64,000 nucleotides of DNA from Agapetus fuscipes (Eukaryota; Arthropoda; Insecta; Trichoptera; Glossosomatidae), in the NCBI GenBank assembly GCA_951799405.1, contig OX637339.1:496001-560000 (forward strand), read 5' to 3'. Position numbers and translations under genes: made by a program. Positions within the stretch are counted from its first letter, which is position 1. Each line of letters starts with the position of its first letter. Shown here piece by piece: positions 10,002-20,130 of this stretch. The notes beneath the pieces are model-generated. The model worked only from the letters and a program-made list of their open reading frames with translations. It had not been told where the DNA came from and did no database searches.

Positions 10002-10238
10002 TTCCTTGACTTGTAGGCTGGTATGAGACTGACCACCCATACTGTAAAAAATGGTTCACTTTGCCAGTGTCACCCCTGTTTCAGGAAAAGGTCGGCAAGT
10101 GTTGCAGGGCTTATGTTCATTTGAGATTGGGTCCACATGCGCATGTGTGAGCGCGAAATTATGCGGGTCTGCTTGTGGGAATGCATTTAATATGAATCTC
10201 AAATGATACATATCTTTGCAACTTAGATTTAGATTTAG
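10002..10238 (+). mobile_element. B-module
   Basis: Starts ttccttgacttgtaggctgg, ends acttagatttagatttag. Confidence 0.85.
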
Positions 10239-10379
10239 TACCAACATTCAAGATATTTTTTTTCGTTCTGCCGAGTTTTTTGTTCATATGGAAATGCAAC
10301 TGTGAAGTTCTTTGTTCTCTTTCTAGCTAATGACCATTTTCGTAAGTAAGTTGAGACAGATATGTATATGTCTAGTTTA

Positions 10380-10507
10380 TCTATAATCTATAATCTAAGT
10401 TGCAAGGATATATTCATTCAAAGCTCTCAGATGTATGCCCACAAACAAACACGTGTAGTTCGCGCTTACAAATGCTGATTGTGTACTTACAAATAAAATC
10501 CAAACCT
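10380..10507 (-). repeat. B-module tail-side half
   Basis: Antisense tail tctataatctaagttgcaag through acaaataaaatccaaacctc. Belongs to the subgroup with the taatctataatc tail. Confidence 0.8.
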
Positions 10508-10744
10508 CGTTAAAATAATTTCTTGTCCACAGATATTATAAGTCAATGGCGAATACCGTACTTGCCGCATCTGCCACCAGTACTGGCTCATTTCCATATA
10601 TAATCATCTGCATAACTGCTTCTTGTGCAATCACATCGTTTCCATTTTTGCAAAAAGGAAGAAGGAGATATTTTGTTTGAAGATCTGTAAGGAATGTCGA
10701 ATTTGCCGCCACAACAATTTAAAAAAATGTAATTTGTTGTGTAC

Positions 10745-11030
10745 ACTGCAGTAGCGAAGCGTGCCATACAACTCGATTCCCATCGGCTTCCCTTTTAAAA
10801 TGAGGCAACAAAGTAGTTAAAAAATATAGGCAAAAAGGAAAAAAAATACATTTAAAAACAAAGAAAAAACACGTATTTTTTCCCCATTGAAACCATTTCT
10901 ACTTTACTTTAATTTTTCTCCTTTTCATTCATTTTTCTATTTGTCTACTTTATTATCATTTTTGCCTCATTTTAAAAGGGAAAGCGATGGAAATCGAGTT
11001 CTATGTGCACCCTTCGCCACTGCTGTATAG
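10745..11030. mobile_element. MITE-2 (hAT-like ends), complete copy
   Basis: Terminal inverted repeats of about 60 bp: cagtagcgaagcgtgccata at 10751 and the complement of cttcgccactgctg at 11030, extending inward through cttcccttttaaaatgaggc. Interior is A/T-rich and non-coding. The CAGTGGCG-type end recalls hAT elements. A second copy (20950-22246) is interrupted by a LINE. Confidence 0.7.
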
Positions 11031-11033
11031 GTA

Positions 11034-11280
11034 TGTTCCTTGACTTATAGGTTGACCACCCATGCTGTAGAAAATGGTTCACTTTGCCAATGTCACCCCT
11101 GTTTCAGGGAAGGTTGGCAATAGTTGCAGGGTGTATGTCCATGTGAGATTCGGGTCTTTATATTGTAGGACCATAGGCGGCATGTTTAAGCGCGACCTTG
11201 TGCATGTCTGTTTGTGAAAGTGCATATGATGTGAATCTTCAATGTTACATATATTTTGCAACTTAGATTAGATTAGACTA
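11034..11280 (+). mobile_element. B-module
   Basis: Follows MITE-2 directly. Starts ttccttgacttataggttg with an internal deletion (ggtatgcggct lost), ends ttagattagattagac. Confidence 0.85.
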
Positions 11281-11299
11281 GACGTCTCGAACTCCAGCA

Positions 11300-11645
11300 T
11301 TGGACTCGTCAATGCTTTTTAGCGTTTCGAATGGTTGTGGGTTCGACTCACAAAAATATACTATTTATATTTTCAGATATTAGTCTTCGCTGGATTGAAA
11401 AATTCATATACTTTACCAAAGGTCCATCCAGCCTTACAGCGATTGGATCTTGCTTGAGAATTGGCGCTTTGTAGCGACGACCAAGCTCGTAAAATATCCG
11501 GTCGATGGCTTAGTCGGTTGAATGCTTGCATTCCATACCGTGAGCTCTGTTTCGGATCCCACCGAGAGATGGTGTTTTCTTCAATATCCAAAATAAAATA
11601 CTAGCAAGGCTTACTCAGCCTTCGCAAGAAATGAGTATCAGCCTC
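11300..11645 (+). mobile_element. T2-T1 composite SINE, 3'-truncated
   Basis: Degraded T2 head (about 11300-11350), T2 body to aagctcgtaaa (11491), then a T1 head at 11499 (ggtcgatggcttag). The T1 body stops at the B-module tail at 11645. Confidence 0.75.
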
Positions 11646-12148
11646 TAATCTAATCTAATCTAATCTAAGTTGCAAAGATATGTTACATTGGAGATTCACA
11701 TTACATGCATTCTCACAACCAGACACATATAAGTTCGCGCTTGCACATGCCTCATTTGAACCTACAACATTAAAACCAAATCTCAAATGGACAAACACCC
11801 TGCAACTCTTGCCGTCCTTGCCTGAGACAGGGGTGACATTGGCAAAGTGAACCATTTTTACAGCATGGGTGGTCAACCTATAAGTCAAATTACATTTTAT
11901 ACATCACTAAATAATAATATCTATGGACAACAAACAGAAAACAAATTCCAATTTAATAAACCCTAGCCGCCAACATTACAGATCAACCGCCATTTCTTTC
12001 TGTCCTTACATACTTCTTTCATTTCCTCCAGAGTCATAACCTTCTTCATACAGGCTCTTCTTTTATTATGACTCTGGATATTCCATTCATTCGCAATTTC
12101 GGATATTTGGTCCATCCATACCTTTCTTGGTCTTCCTCTACCACGACA
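11645..12148 (-). mobile_element. LINE-B 3' fragment with B-module tail
   Basis: In the minus direction: RT C-terminus (GRGRPRKVWMDQISEIANEW, then MKKVMTLEEMKEVCKDRKKW and the stop), a UTR of about 100 bp, then the B-module (11888 to 11645) with (GATTA)n. The 12-bp segment ggtatgcggctg is missing in this B copy. 5'-truncated at about 12148. Confidence 0.85.
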
Positions 12149-12151
12149 TCC

Positions 12152-12305
12152 AGCCTCCCCGGGAGCTAAGAAACCCTCACTTGAATTTAAGTGGTTGGCG
12201 TAAGGCTTGTACAACTAGTCTTAAAACTAGGCTCCACTCGCGTACTTACCGGGGATAACGCAGGCAAGAAGTTACACCATATGTGTAGGTTAGTTGCGTT
12301 GCACA
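12152..12305 (+). mobile_element. T1 SINE, 3' part
   Basis: Begins ccccgggagctaagaaaccc, ends ttagttgcgttgcac. Abuts the truncated LINE-B. Confidence 0.7.
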
Positions 12306-12437
12306 CATTTTTAGTAGTACATGACAATCATTATCACTGTATGAGAGCGGCTCCCTAATGACCCACTGCGGAAGTGATGTAACCCACAAGAGAAATTTTT
12401 GATATGAACATTCACCTATACACACATGTGTATCATT

Positions 12438-12460
12438 ATGTATGTGTGTGTGTGTGTGTG
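12438..12460. repeat. (TG)n microsatellite
   Basis: Run of alternating t and g at 12440-12459. Confidence 0.85.
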
Positions 12461-12548
12461 ACCACGTGAAATGAGTTATGCAACATGTAAGAACCGCTTA
12501 TATATTTAAGTTGTTATTAGTGAGCTACTTACTTTATATTATTGTGAC

Positions 12549-13085
12549 TTGGTAAGTGTGTATGTGCCACTTGTACAGCTGGGCAGACTTCAATCTGTGC
12601 TTAATGCTGCGGCACGTTTGATCTGTAATTTAAAAATTACTGAGCACATCACACCCTCACTCAGGGATCAGCTTCATTGGCTGAAAATAAAAGAGAGGGT
12701 GGAGTACAAGGTCTGCTTAACTGTATTTAAGTCCTCGCAGAACATTGCGCCACTGTATATCTCAGAGCTATGTGTGGGTGGACACAGTAGAGGGTAGGCG
12801 GGGTACCCTGAGGTCTGCATGCAATACTGCTGTGAATAGATTCAGGGTTCCCTGCAGAAGCAACATGGCGAATTATTTAGATCGTGCCTTTTGCATTGCT
12901 GGCCCTCTGCTGTGGAATGCCTTACCACACGAGCTGAGAGCTGTGGAGAGTACAAGTGCATTTAAGTCAGGATTGAAGACATGCTTGTTCAGGAGGGGCT
13001 ATGGCTCTGCAGTGCCCTTGCAGTGAATTCACAAAACGGCACTAAAAATATTGTCAATTTATTATTATTTATTATTATTATATGC
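12549..13085 (+). pseudogene. L2/CR1-like LINE ORF2 C-terminus
   Basis: Encodes LGRLQSVLNAAARLICNLKI and HITPSLRDQLHWLKIKERVE, then after a frameshift near 12780 continues FCIAGPLLWNALPHELRAVE and FKSGLKTCLF. This is the standard C-terminal block of L2/CR1-group reverse transcriptases. Ends in a (ATT)n tail at 13060-13080. 5'-truncated and frameshifted. Confidence 0.8.
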
Positions 13086-13206
13086 ACATACCGGTATTCT
13101 TTCATTGATCATCATACAACAAGTAAGGAGAGTTCTACTTACCGTGGGAAACGTTATGTAATATAATATTATATCTAATGTAGTCTCACATCAGTGACTA
13201 CTAACA

Positions 13207-13313
13207 ATTCCTTGACTTATAGGTTGGTATAAGGCTGACCGGGTATACTGTAAAAAATGGTTCACTTAGCCAATGTCACCCCTGTTTCAAGAAAGGTCGG
13301 CCAGAGTTGAAGG
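13207..13313 (+). repeat. B-module 5' half
   Basis: From ttccttgacttataggttgg to aagaaaggtcggccagagtt. Truncated where an antisense T1 end begins. Confidence 0.8.
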
Positions 13314-13315
13314 AC

Positions 13316-13395
13316 ACAACTAACACAACGCGTTATCCCCGAGGGGTTTCGCATGTGGCGAGTGGAACCTATTTTGTTTTACAGGTAAGGTAAGA
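13316..13395 (-). repeat. T1 3'-end fragment
   Basis: Reads acaactaacacaacgcgtta and cgcatgtggcgagtgg, the antisense T1 end. Confidence 0.65.
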
Positions 13396-13399
13396 TGCA

Positions 13400-13878
13400 C
13401 CGGTCCGTAGCTCAGTGGACTCTGAATGGGAAGGTTGTTGGTTCGATTCCTGGCGGAGCACAAAAAATATACCATTTATATTTTCAAATTTGCTCTTCGC
13501 CGGGTTGAAAAATTCATAAAACCTTTACCAATGACCGGTCACCAAAGGTCCATCCAGCCTTACAGCAACTGGGTCTTGCTTGAGAATTGGCGCTTTGTAG
13601 CGACGACGATCAAGCTCGTAAAAAAAGGTCGATAGCTCAATTGGTAGAATGCTTGCATTCCATGCCGAGAGCAAGGGTTCGATCTCAAAGGTTTACTCAG
13701 CCTTCACAAGAAATGAGAACCAGCTCCCCCGAGAGCTGGGAAACCCCCACTTCAACTGAAAGTGGTTGGTGTGAGGCCGGCCCCCTTACCTGTAAAAATA
13801 AATAGGTCGCGAAGCGCCACATGCGACCCCTTCGGGGATAACGCAGGCAAGAAGTTAAACTATATGTGTAGCTTAGTT
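13400..13878 (+). mobile_element. T2-T1 composite SINE
   Basis: T2 head (ggtccgtagctcagtgg, ggttcgattcctggcggagc), T2 body to gctcgtaaaaaaggt at 13628, T1 head (cgatagctcaattggtag), T1 body, and end tagcttagttgcg. An almost complete composite; a second one in the opposite direction starts 8 bp later. Confidence 0.85.
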
Positions 13879-13885
13879 GCGTAGG

Positions 13886-14348
13886 TAAGGAGGCCGGCCT
13901 TACGCCACCCACTTCAGTTGAAATGGGGGTTTCCCAGCTCCCTAGGGGGCTGGTACTCATTTCTTGTGAAGGCTGAGTAAACCTTGTCCGTATTTTATTT
14001 TGGGGTTTGAAATAAACACCGAAACGGGAAATCATTTCTGACACCCTCGATGGGGATCGAACCCTTGCTCTCGGCATGGAATGCAAGCATTCTACCAACT
14101 AACCTATCGACTAGAATTTGTTTGAGCTCGGTCATCTCTACAAAGCGCCGATTCTCAAGGAAGAGCTGGTTGCTGTAAATCTGAATGGACCTTTGTCCGG
14201 TCTTGGGTAAACTTGTATGAATTTTTCAACCAAGCGAAGAGTATATTTGAAAATGTAAATGGTTTATTTTTTATACTCCGCCGGTATTCGAGCCCACAAC
14301 CTTCCATTTACGAGTCCGAAGAGTTACCACTAGACTAAGGACCGGCCC
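13886..14348 (-). mobile_element. T2-T1 composite SINE, inverted neighbour
   Basis: Antisense T1 (13886-14115) then antisense T2 (14120-14348), i.e. T2-T1 on the minus strand. Together with 13400-13878 it forms a palindrome with arms of more than 450 bp. Confidence 0.85.
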
Positions 14349-14404
14349 GACGGTGCCATTATCAAAGATCCATTACAGCAACTGGATTTTGCTTCGTAAT
14401 TGTC

Positions 14405-14485
14405 GCTTTCTACAGTAATGACAGAGCTTGCAGAGAGCTCTGAAAGTATGATTCACACTAAAAAAGGGCTCAATAAAAAAATCAT
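14405..14485 (+). repeat. T2 distal tail block
   Basis: agagcttgcagagagctctg, then tgattcacac and aaaaagggctca, the extended T2 tail also seen antisense at 15955-16020, 26222-26290 and 56085-56160. Confidence 0.45.
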
Positions 14486-14510
14486 CATAATAATGTTTAC
14501 ATTATAATAT

Positions 14511-14705
14511 CACCAATGTCACCCCTGCTTCAAGGAAAGTCGGCAAGAGTTGCAGGGCTTATGTTCATTTGAGATTGGGTTTTTTTTATATTGTAGGTCC
14601 ACATGCGGCATGAGTAAGCGCGAAATTATGCGTGTCTGCTTGTGGGAATGCATGTAATATGAGTCTTAAATGATACATATCTTTGCAGCTTAGATTTAGA
14701 TTATA
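14511..14705 (+). repeat. B-module, 5'-truncated
   Basis: From caccaatgtcacccctgctt to agcttagatttagattatag. Confidence 0.8.
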
Positions 14706-15015
14706 GCGATCACTCTCAAATATTAAAAACCTAACTAACAATTTTCAGCTCATTTTTTTTTCAATTAACTTTCGTTTAAATTTAAATTGCGTCCACTTCA
14801 CCTGGGGCTGTTGGGGACTGGAATTAAAGGTCAGTAGCAGCATCTAGTATAATCGAGTTAGGGAATCATTTCCCTGTTGCAGGAGCCGCGTACTGTGGGG
14901 TGGCTTAGTTTGTAGGTTAGATCACTGCCGGGCGGGCCCTCGCTCGCAGGGCTAACTTTATCGACTAATCAACCAACGTTAATGGGTTCTGTCTCCTCAC
15001 ACTTGAATTTGTATT

Positions 15016-15091
15016 TTAATCTAATCTAATCTAAGTTGCAAAGGTATGTAACATTAGGGATTCACATTATATGCATTTTCACAAGCAGGTT
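15016..15091 (-). repeat. B-module tail side, interrupted
   Basis: Antisense tail and first 60 bp up to ttttcacaagcag. The rest of the copy continues at 15431 after a LINE insertion. Confidence 0.75.
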
Positions 15092-15430
15092 AATTGAAAG
15101 AGGATGTGAGAGTTAAGGTACAAAAGAACGTGATGAGATGGTTTGGGCATGTGGAAAGAATGAATGATGATAGACTGACAAAGTTTATATACAAAGAAAG
15201 TGTGAAAGGAAAAAGAGGGAAGGGACGACCGAGAAAAGTATGGAGGGATCAGATTGAGGAGATTGTGAAAGAATGGGATATACAAAGTGAGCGTAAAAGA
15301 AGAAAATGCATGAAAATGGTAATGTATATGAATGAATTGAAAGAGGTATGTCAGGATAGGAAAAAATGAAGGCAACTCCACACAGGCTCTGGCCATCTCT
15401 TACAGAATGGCGACAGAGTTACAGTTACAG
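15092..15430 (+). pseudogene. LINE fragment with (CAGTTA)n end, nested in a B-module
   Basis: Open frame 15094-15369: VKVQKNVMRWFGHVERMNDD, GKGRPRKVWRDQIEEIVKEW, MNELKEVCQDRKK, then stop. It is clearly related to the LINE-B C-terminus but ends gacagagttacagttacag instead of in a B-module. Other copies: 40748-40945 (minus) and 59055-59135 (plus, tail only). Confidence 0.75.
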
Positions 15431-15560
15431 GTAGTATAAGTTCGCGTTTAAACATGCCGCATGTGAACTTACAACGTACAAACCAAATCTCAAATGGACA
15501 CACACTCTGCAACTCATCCTTGCAACATAGATTAGATTAGATTAGATTAGATTAGATTAG
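15431..15560. repeat. B-module remainder and opposite-facing tail
   Basis: 15431-15515 continues the antisense B copy (tataagttcgcgtttaaaca ... caaatggacacacactctgc). It then switches to a plus-strand B tail (cttgcaacatag, then GATTA repeats), a small inverted junction. Confidence 0.6.
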
Positions 15561-15629
15561 AAGCTATCAAAATTGGTGAATAGTACAACATTCAGGTTAA
15601 GAGTAGCGTCTCCGCACTTTCCATGTTCC

Positions 15630-15680
15630 ACATAACATAACAAAACAAAACATAACATAACAAAACATAACGCAACAGAG
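15630..15680. repeat. (CATAA/CAAAA)n simple repeat
   Basis: Runs of cataacataacaaaacaaaa. Confidence 0.75.
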
Positions 15681-15954
15681 ACCACCACGTGACGTGATAT
15701 AACAGAGAAATTACAAATTAGCATTCAGTGATGAAGTAATGGAGTTTCTCAAGCGCCAACATCAAGTCATTTACATTTACAATAATTACATTCTTATGTT
15801 CATACCTGCGTGTTGCTAGCTGTGCGGGAGATGTTGCCGGGAAACGGAAGTGCGACATGTCCTTAATGTGAGGTCAAAAAATCATGACGTCACACGGCCC
15901 GGTTGCTAGGGTAAAAGCAAAGGAATATCTGTTATTCTTTCATAATAGTAAAAA

Positions 15955-16020
15955 TCTTATTAGGATGATTTATTTGGTTAGCGCTGTTTTTGTGTGAATC
16001 ACACTTCTGCGAGCTTAGTC
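15955..16020 (-). repeat. T2 distal tail block
   Basis: attaggatgatttatttggt, gcgctgtttttgtgtgaatc, gcgagcttagtcgtcgct: antisense T2 tail module. Confidence 0.55.
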
Positions 16021-16049
16021 GTCGCTATTCTTCTTCTAATTTTTGTGCC

Positions 16050-16590
16050 ACTTCTATCGAAGATCGGCGATCATCATGGCTATTTTGACTTTAGATGCTG
16101 CGGCTCGAAACAGGGGCTTGGTGCTTCTGCAGAACCACTGTCGCAGGTTTTTCAGCCACGATGTCCTTCAGCGTCCCTGAGATCTTCTCCCTTCAATCTT
16201 ACCCTGAATGATAAGATGAAGGAGACGGTACTTCTCATTTCTCATAATGTGACCAAAGTGCATAAGCTTTCTTTGCTTAATGGTAGGCAGGAGCTCCTTT
16301 GTAGTGCGCATTCGTTGAAGGACTTCTTCATTGGTGACTCGATCACGCCAAGAGATCCGAAGTATTTTTCGGTAGAGACACATCTCGAATGCTTCAATTT
16401 GTCTCTCCAGTGCCTGCGTGAGAGTCCATCCCTCCATACCATACAGAGCGATTGGGAAAACGTAGCACCTCACTATGCGCTTCCGGAGTTCAAGGCTTAA
16501 ATTTCGGCACAACAGTAATTTGCTCATTTTAGCGAAGACATTTCGGGCTTGCTCTAGTCTGCTTCTGACTTCTTGACACATGTCCCACTT
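16050..16590 (-). pseudogene. LINE RT C-terminal fragment (GRRSQGR family)
   Basis: The minus-strand ORF (16581-16168) gives SRLEQARNVFAKMSKLLLCR, FPIALYGMEGWTLTQALERQ, LRISWRDRVTNEEVLQRMRT, MHFGHIMRNEKYRLLHLIIQ, GKIEGRRSQGR. It continues in another frame with WLKNL..., SKVKIAMM. Typical non-LTR RT C-terminus of an RTE-related clade. Also at 24655-25045, 34625-34870 and 49440-49640. Confidence 0.75.
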
Positions 16591-16622
16591 TTCGTTGTCG
16601 TCGCTATAGAAAGCGCCAATTC

Positions 16623-17134
16623 ATCCCTTTTGTGCTTGTTTGTCTTATGTTCATCAGGAGTAATTTCACATGAGCAATGTTTGTATGTGTACTGGACCAA
16701 TGTGTCTAACGAAACCTGGAAATTTAATTTAAAAACATTTAAAACAACTCTCACACTATCGTGTTTTAATTGTTTTTATGAGCTCAGATTCCTTGACTTA
16801 TAGGTTGGTATGTGGCTGACCATCCATGCTGTAGAAAATGGTTCACTTTGCCAATGCCATCCCTGTTTCAGGGAAGGTCAGCAAAAGTTGCAGGGTGTAT
16901 GTCCATCTGAGATTCGGGTTTTTATATTGTAGGACCACATGCGGCATGTTTAAGCGCGAACTTGTGCATGTCTGTTTGTGAAAGTGCATATAATGTGAAT
17001 CTTTAATGTGACATATATTTTGCAACTTAGATTATAGATTATAGATTATAGAGATTGTGTAGAATAAGATTCTTAGACACGTTCATTGAAATGTCATCTT
17101 TGAATCAAATGGTAGGTAAGCCAAACAAGCAGAA
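16623..17134. mobile_element. MITE-3 interrupted by a B-module
   Basis: Left end cttttgtgcttgtttgtctt (16626), right end taggtaagccaaacaagca (17134), with the interior caactctcacactatcgtgt shared with 28634-28899. The B-module at 16791-17051 is inserted at AGATT with the duplicate AGATT after it. Confidence 0.65.
16791..17051 (+). mobile_element. B-module with target duplication AGATT
   Basis: From ccttgacttataggttgg to a gattata-type tail. Flanked by AGATT at 16786-16790 and 17052-17056, the uninterrupted sequence being ctcagattgtgtagaa as at 28805. Confidence 0.85.
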
Positions 17135-17216
17135 TCGTTCAAACCACAACTATGAAATCTTATATCTGAAATGTAAACAGTCATTGCATAGAAGTTCTCT
17201 GCATTTTGTCTAATTA

Positions 17217-17420
17217 TACTTTGCCAATGTCACCCCTGTTTTAGGGAACGTCGGCAAGAGTTACAGGGTGTGTGTCCATTTGAGATTTGTTTTTTTTTTA
17301 TGGTGTAGGTCCACATGCGGCATGTGTGAGCGCGAAATTATGCGTGTCTGCTTGTGGGAATACGTCATTTAATATGAATCTCAAATAAAATATATCTTTG
17401 CAACTTAGATTAAGATATAG
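17217..17420 (+). repeat. B-module, 5'-truncated
   Basis: From tactttgccaatgtcacc to caacttagattaagatatag. Confidence 0.8.
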
Positions 17421-17591
17421 ATAGTAATTTATCCAGTAGATGCAGGCACTTATACAATAATAAACAAAGTGACATTATACCTAATACTAGTTCTCGGTGC
17501 GCACTTGAAACATTGGCAGATTTATTACAGGCTAGAATACAAGGCAGTAATGTATTCTAGAACGACATTCATGGGATAGTTGAATAGTGTG

Positions 17592-18118
17592 CACATAAAA
17601 ACGCAACTGAGCTACACATGCAGTGTAACTTCTTGCCGCTTTATCCCCGAAGGGTTCCGCATGTGGCAAGTGGAAGATTTTTTATTTTTACGGGCCGGCC
17701 TTCCGTTGAAGTGTGGATTTCTGGTACTCATATCTTGTGAGTTAATCTTTTCAATATTTTATTTTGGGTTTTGAAATAAACACTAATGGGGCTATTCTTA
17801 GACATTTTAGTCGTCGGTTGAGCCCACGCTTTGACAAACTAATGATGCCTGGCCTGAAAGTTTCATCACCACGGTCATTCTTACCTACCGAATTTAGGTA
17901 ATATTTGTATGAAGACTAATCAGCTGTTCAATTGCGGCCATCTTGGATTGACAGTTCTTCATACAAATGCATCATTAGTTTGTCAAAACGGACGACTAAA
18001 ATGTCTATGAATAGCACCGTAAAACGGGAATTTATTTCAGACACCCTCGCCTCGGTGGGATTCGAACCCGAGCTCTCGGCATGGAATGCAAACACTCTAC
18101 CAACTGAACTGTTGACCG
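17592..18118 (-). mobile_element. T1 SINE split by MITE-5
   Basis: Antisense T1 from gcaactgagctacacatgca to ctctaccaactgaactgttg, broken at ggttttgaaataaacac / cgtaaaacgggaa by a 230-bp inverted-repeat element. Confidence 0.8.
17787..18017. mobile_element. MITE-5
   Basis: Terminal inverted repeats: GGGGCTATTCTTAGACATTT and gtcgtcggttgagcc at the left; gacgactaaaatgtctatga, atagcac at the right. Second inner arms tttgacaaactaatgatgc / gcatcattagtttgtcaaa. Non-coding. Confidence 0.7.
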
Positions 18119-18139
18119 GACTAAATTAATGATATTATT

Positions 18140-18205
18140 TGTGCTTTACCGGGAATCGAACCTCTTTGATCACAAAAGTTAACCACTAGACTACGGACAG
18201 GTTAA
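18140..18205 (-). repeat. T2 head remnant
   Basis: gtgctttaccgggaatcgaa, then taaccactagactacggaca: antisense T2 tRNA-like head. Confidence 0.65.
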
Positions 18206-18223
18206 TGATAATTTGCAGTTCTA

Positions 18224-18315
18224 ATAATCTATAATCTATCTATAATCTAAGTTGCAAGGATATATTCATTCAAAGCTCTCAGATGCATGCCCACAAACAA
18301 ACACTTGTAGTCCAT
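18224..18315 (-). repeat. B-module tail-side fragment
   Basis: taatctatctataatctaag through cccacaaacaaacacttgta. Confidence 0.75.
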
Positions 18316-18594
18316 TGCATACAAATCCAACACACAAAGTTAGCGAACTCGCTTCTGCGACACTATCTGCAAAAATTGATAGTAATTTGTTTTTTCTTCT
18401 ACGTTTTTGACATTATTTATTTATCTTTATTAGGATTTTGATATTGTATTTCACAAGACTTGCTTGTAGCTTTCAATTCTCAGTGGAGTGCACTAAGGTC
18501 CAGTCCCCAACAAGGTCATTCAAAACTAGCTCGCTCGTCTCTTTACATCCTCGACCATAAACTGCAAACCATTAACAGGTAACATAGATTAGGC

Positions 18595-18735
18595 AGCACC
18601 TGTAGATCGCGGCACAACAAATCGGTCCAAGATAACTAGTCCACTGAAAAATCGGTCACATGACAGTTGGTCCACATGGCTTTACGGTCAACGATATTTC
18701 ATATATGGGTCCACAGACAGTTCCATCACAAAAAA
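18595..18735. repeat. Degenerate ggtc/gtcc short-repeat block
   Basis: Short phrases of the type aatcggtcacatgacagttg, ggtcaacgatatttcat repeat irregularly. Related blocks at 20070-20130, 34240-34330, 34520-34600 and 34960-35060. Confidence 0.4.
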
Positions 18736-18811
18736 CTTGCTCTCGAAAAAAACATTTTAATTAATTTTATTTTCTGTGATCGAGTCGTCTGTGGATCATG
18801 TAATAATAATT

Positions 18812-19003
18812 ATTATATTAGGCTGATTTATTTGTTGAACCACGCCTCAAGAGCCCTTTCGAGTAAACACAGTGCTTAAGTAAGCGCGCATTTGCAGTTG
18901 CTGGTCCTCTGGCCTGGAACCACCTGCCTCATCATGTGAGAGAGCTAGAGGACCATGGAAAGTTCCGGAATGCACTGAAAACAGGCAAATTTCTGGCATC
19001 ACG
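18812..19003 (+). pseudogene. L2/CR1-like LINE C-terminal fragment
   Basis: Encodes FAVAGPLAWNHLPHHVRELE, DHGKFRNALKTGKFLAS. Near-copies at 19262-19515 (plus) and 51830-52012 (minus). Confidence 0.7.
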
Positions 19004-19262
19004 TTCCTTGACTTATAGGTTGATGTGAAGCTCACCACCCATACGGTAAAAAATGGTTCACTTTTCCAATGTCACCCCTGTTTCAGGGGAGGTCGACAAA
19101 AGTTGCAGGGCTTATGTTTATTTGAGGATTTGTTTTAATTTATAAGTACATATTTAGAATTTGTAAGCGCGAACTACACGTGTTTGTTTGTGGGCATGCA
19201 TTTGATATGAGCTTTAAATGTTAATATATCTTTGCAACTTAGATTATAGATTGTAGATTTAT
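19003..19262 (+). mobile_element. B-module
   Basis: Starts ttccttgacttataggttga, ends attatagattgtagatttat. Separates two copies of the same LINE fragment. Confidence 0.85.
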
Positions 19263-19515
19263 AGACATAAGGCTGGATTATTTGGTGAATCACACCTCGA
19301 GAGCCCTCTTGAGTAAACACAGTGCTTGGAGAACGTGCATTTGCAGTTGCTGGTCCTCTGGCCTGGAACCGCCTGCCTCATCATGTGAGAGAGCTAGAGG
19401 ACCATGGAAAGTTCCGAAATCCACTGAACACAAGCAAATTTCTTGCATCACATGCACAAGCGCCCTTGGAGTGACTGCATCACGAAATGGCGCTATAAAG
19501 AAATCATCAACTCAC
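19262..19515 (+). pseudogene. L2/CR1-like LINE C-terminal fragment
   Basis: Same as 18812-19003 but longer: FAVAGPLAWNRLPHHVRELE, DHGKFRNPLNTSKFLASHAQ, APLE stop. Its first 50 bp resemble the antisense T2 distal tail (ggctggattatttggtgaat, cacacctcgagagccct). Confidence 0.7.
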
Positions 19516-19564
19516 CATCATCTTTGCGAGCTTGGTCGTCGCTGTATAAAGCCCCAGGTGGTTT

Positions 19565-19890
19565 TTATGTCCATGTATATATTGTAATTTTTATTCTTTG
19601 ATTTAAAAAAATGTAATTTGTCATGTATGTTCCTTGACTTATAGGTTGTCATGCGGCTGACCACCCATAATATAAAAATTGGTTCACTTTGCCAATGTCA
19701 CCCCTGTTTCAGGGAAGGACGGCAAGAGTTGCAAGGCTTATGTTCATTTGAGATTGGGTTTTTATATTGTAGGTCCACATGCGGCATGTGTTAGCGCGAA
19801 ATTATACATGTCTGCTTGTGGGAATGCATTTAGTATGAATCTTAAGTGATATATATCTTTGGAGCTTAGATTTGATTAGATTAGATTAGG
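19565..19890 (+). mobile_element. LINE-B 3' UTR plus B-module
   Basis: Short LINE-B UTR (aaaaaatgtaatttgtcatgt at about 19605-19625) runs straight into the B-module start at 19630. Ends tttgattagattagattag. Confidence 0.8.
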
Positions 19891-19919
19891 TATACAACTG
19901 GATAAACCTTTAGTGATCG

Positions 19920-20065
19920 ATCCTTAGAAAAGATAGATTAATTTTTCAACCAGCGAAGAGCAAATTTGAAAAATTAAATATTATTCGTGCTCCGCCGGGA
20001 TTCGAACCCTCTACCTTCCAATCACGAGTCCGAAGTGTTGACGAATAGACTACGCACCTATCATA
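19920..20065 (-). mobile_element. T2 SINE, head side
   Basis: Antisense: atttttcaaccagcgaagag, gtgctccgccgggattcgaa, gactacgcacc. Confidence 0.75.
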
Positions 20066-20130
20066 TATTGTATGTGACCGATTGGATCATGGACGAGCTG
20101 TCTTTCGACGGGTTGTCTGTGACCCAATTT

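Noticed and set aside
15079..15396. 105-codon minus-strand ORF
   Set aside because: Antisense shadow of the LINE C-terminus at 15094-15369.
15890..15915. X-box-like motif gttgctagggtaaaagc as a regulatory site
   Set aside because: A similar block at 53830 suggests repeat-derived sequence, and no promoter context is seen.
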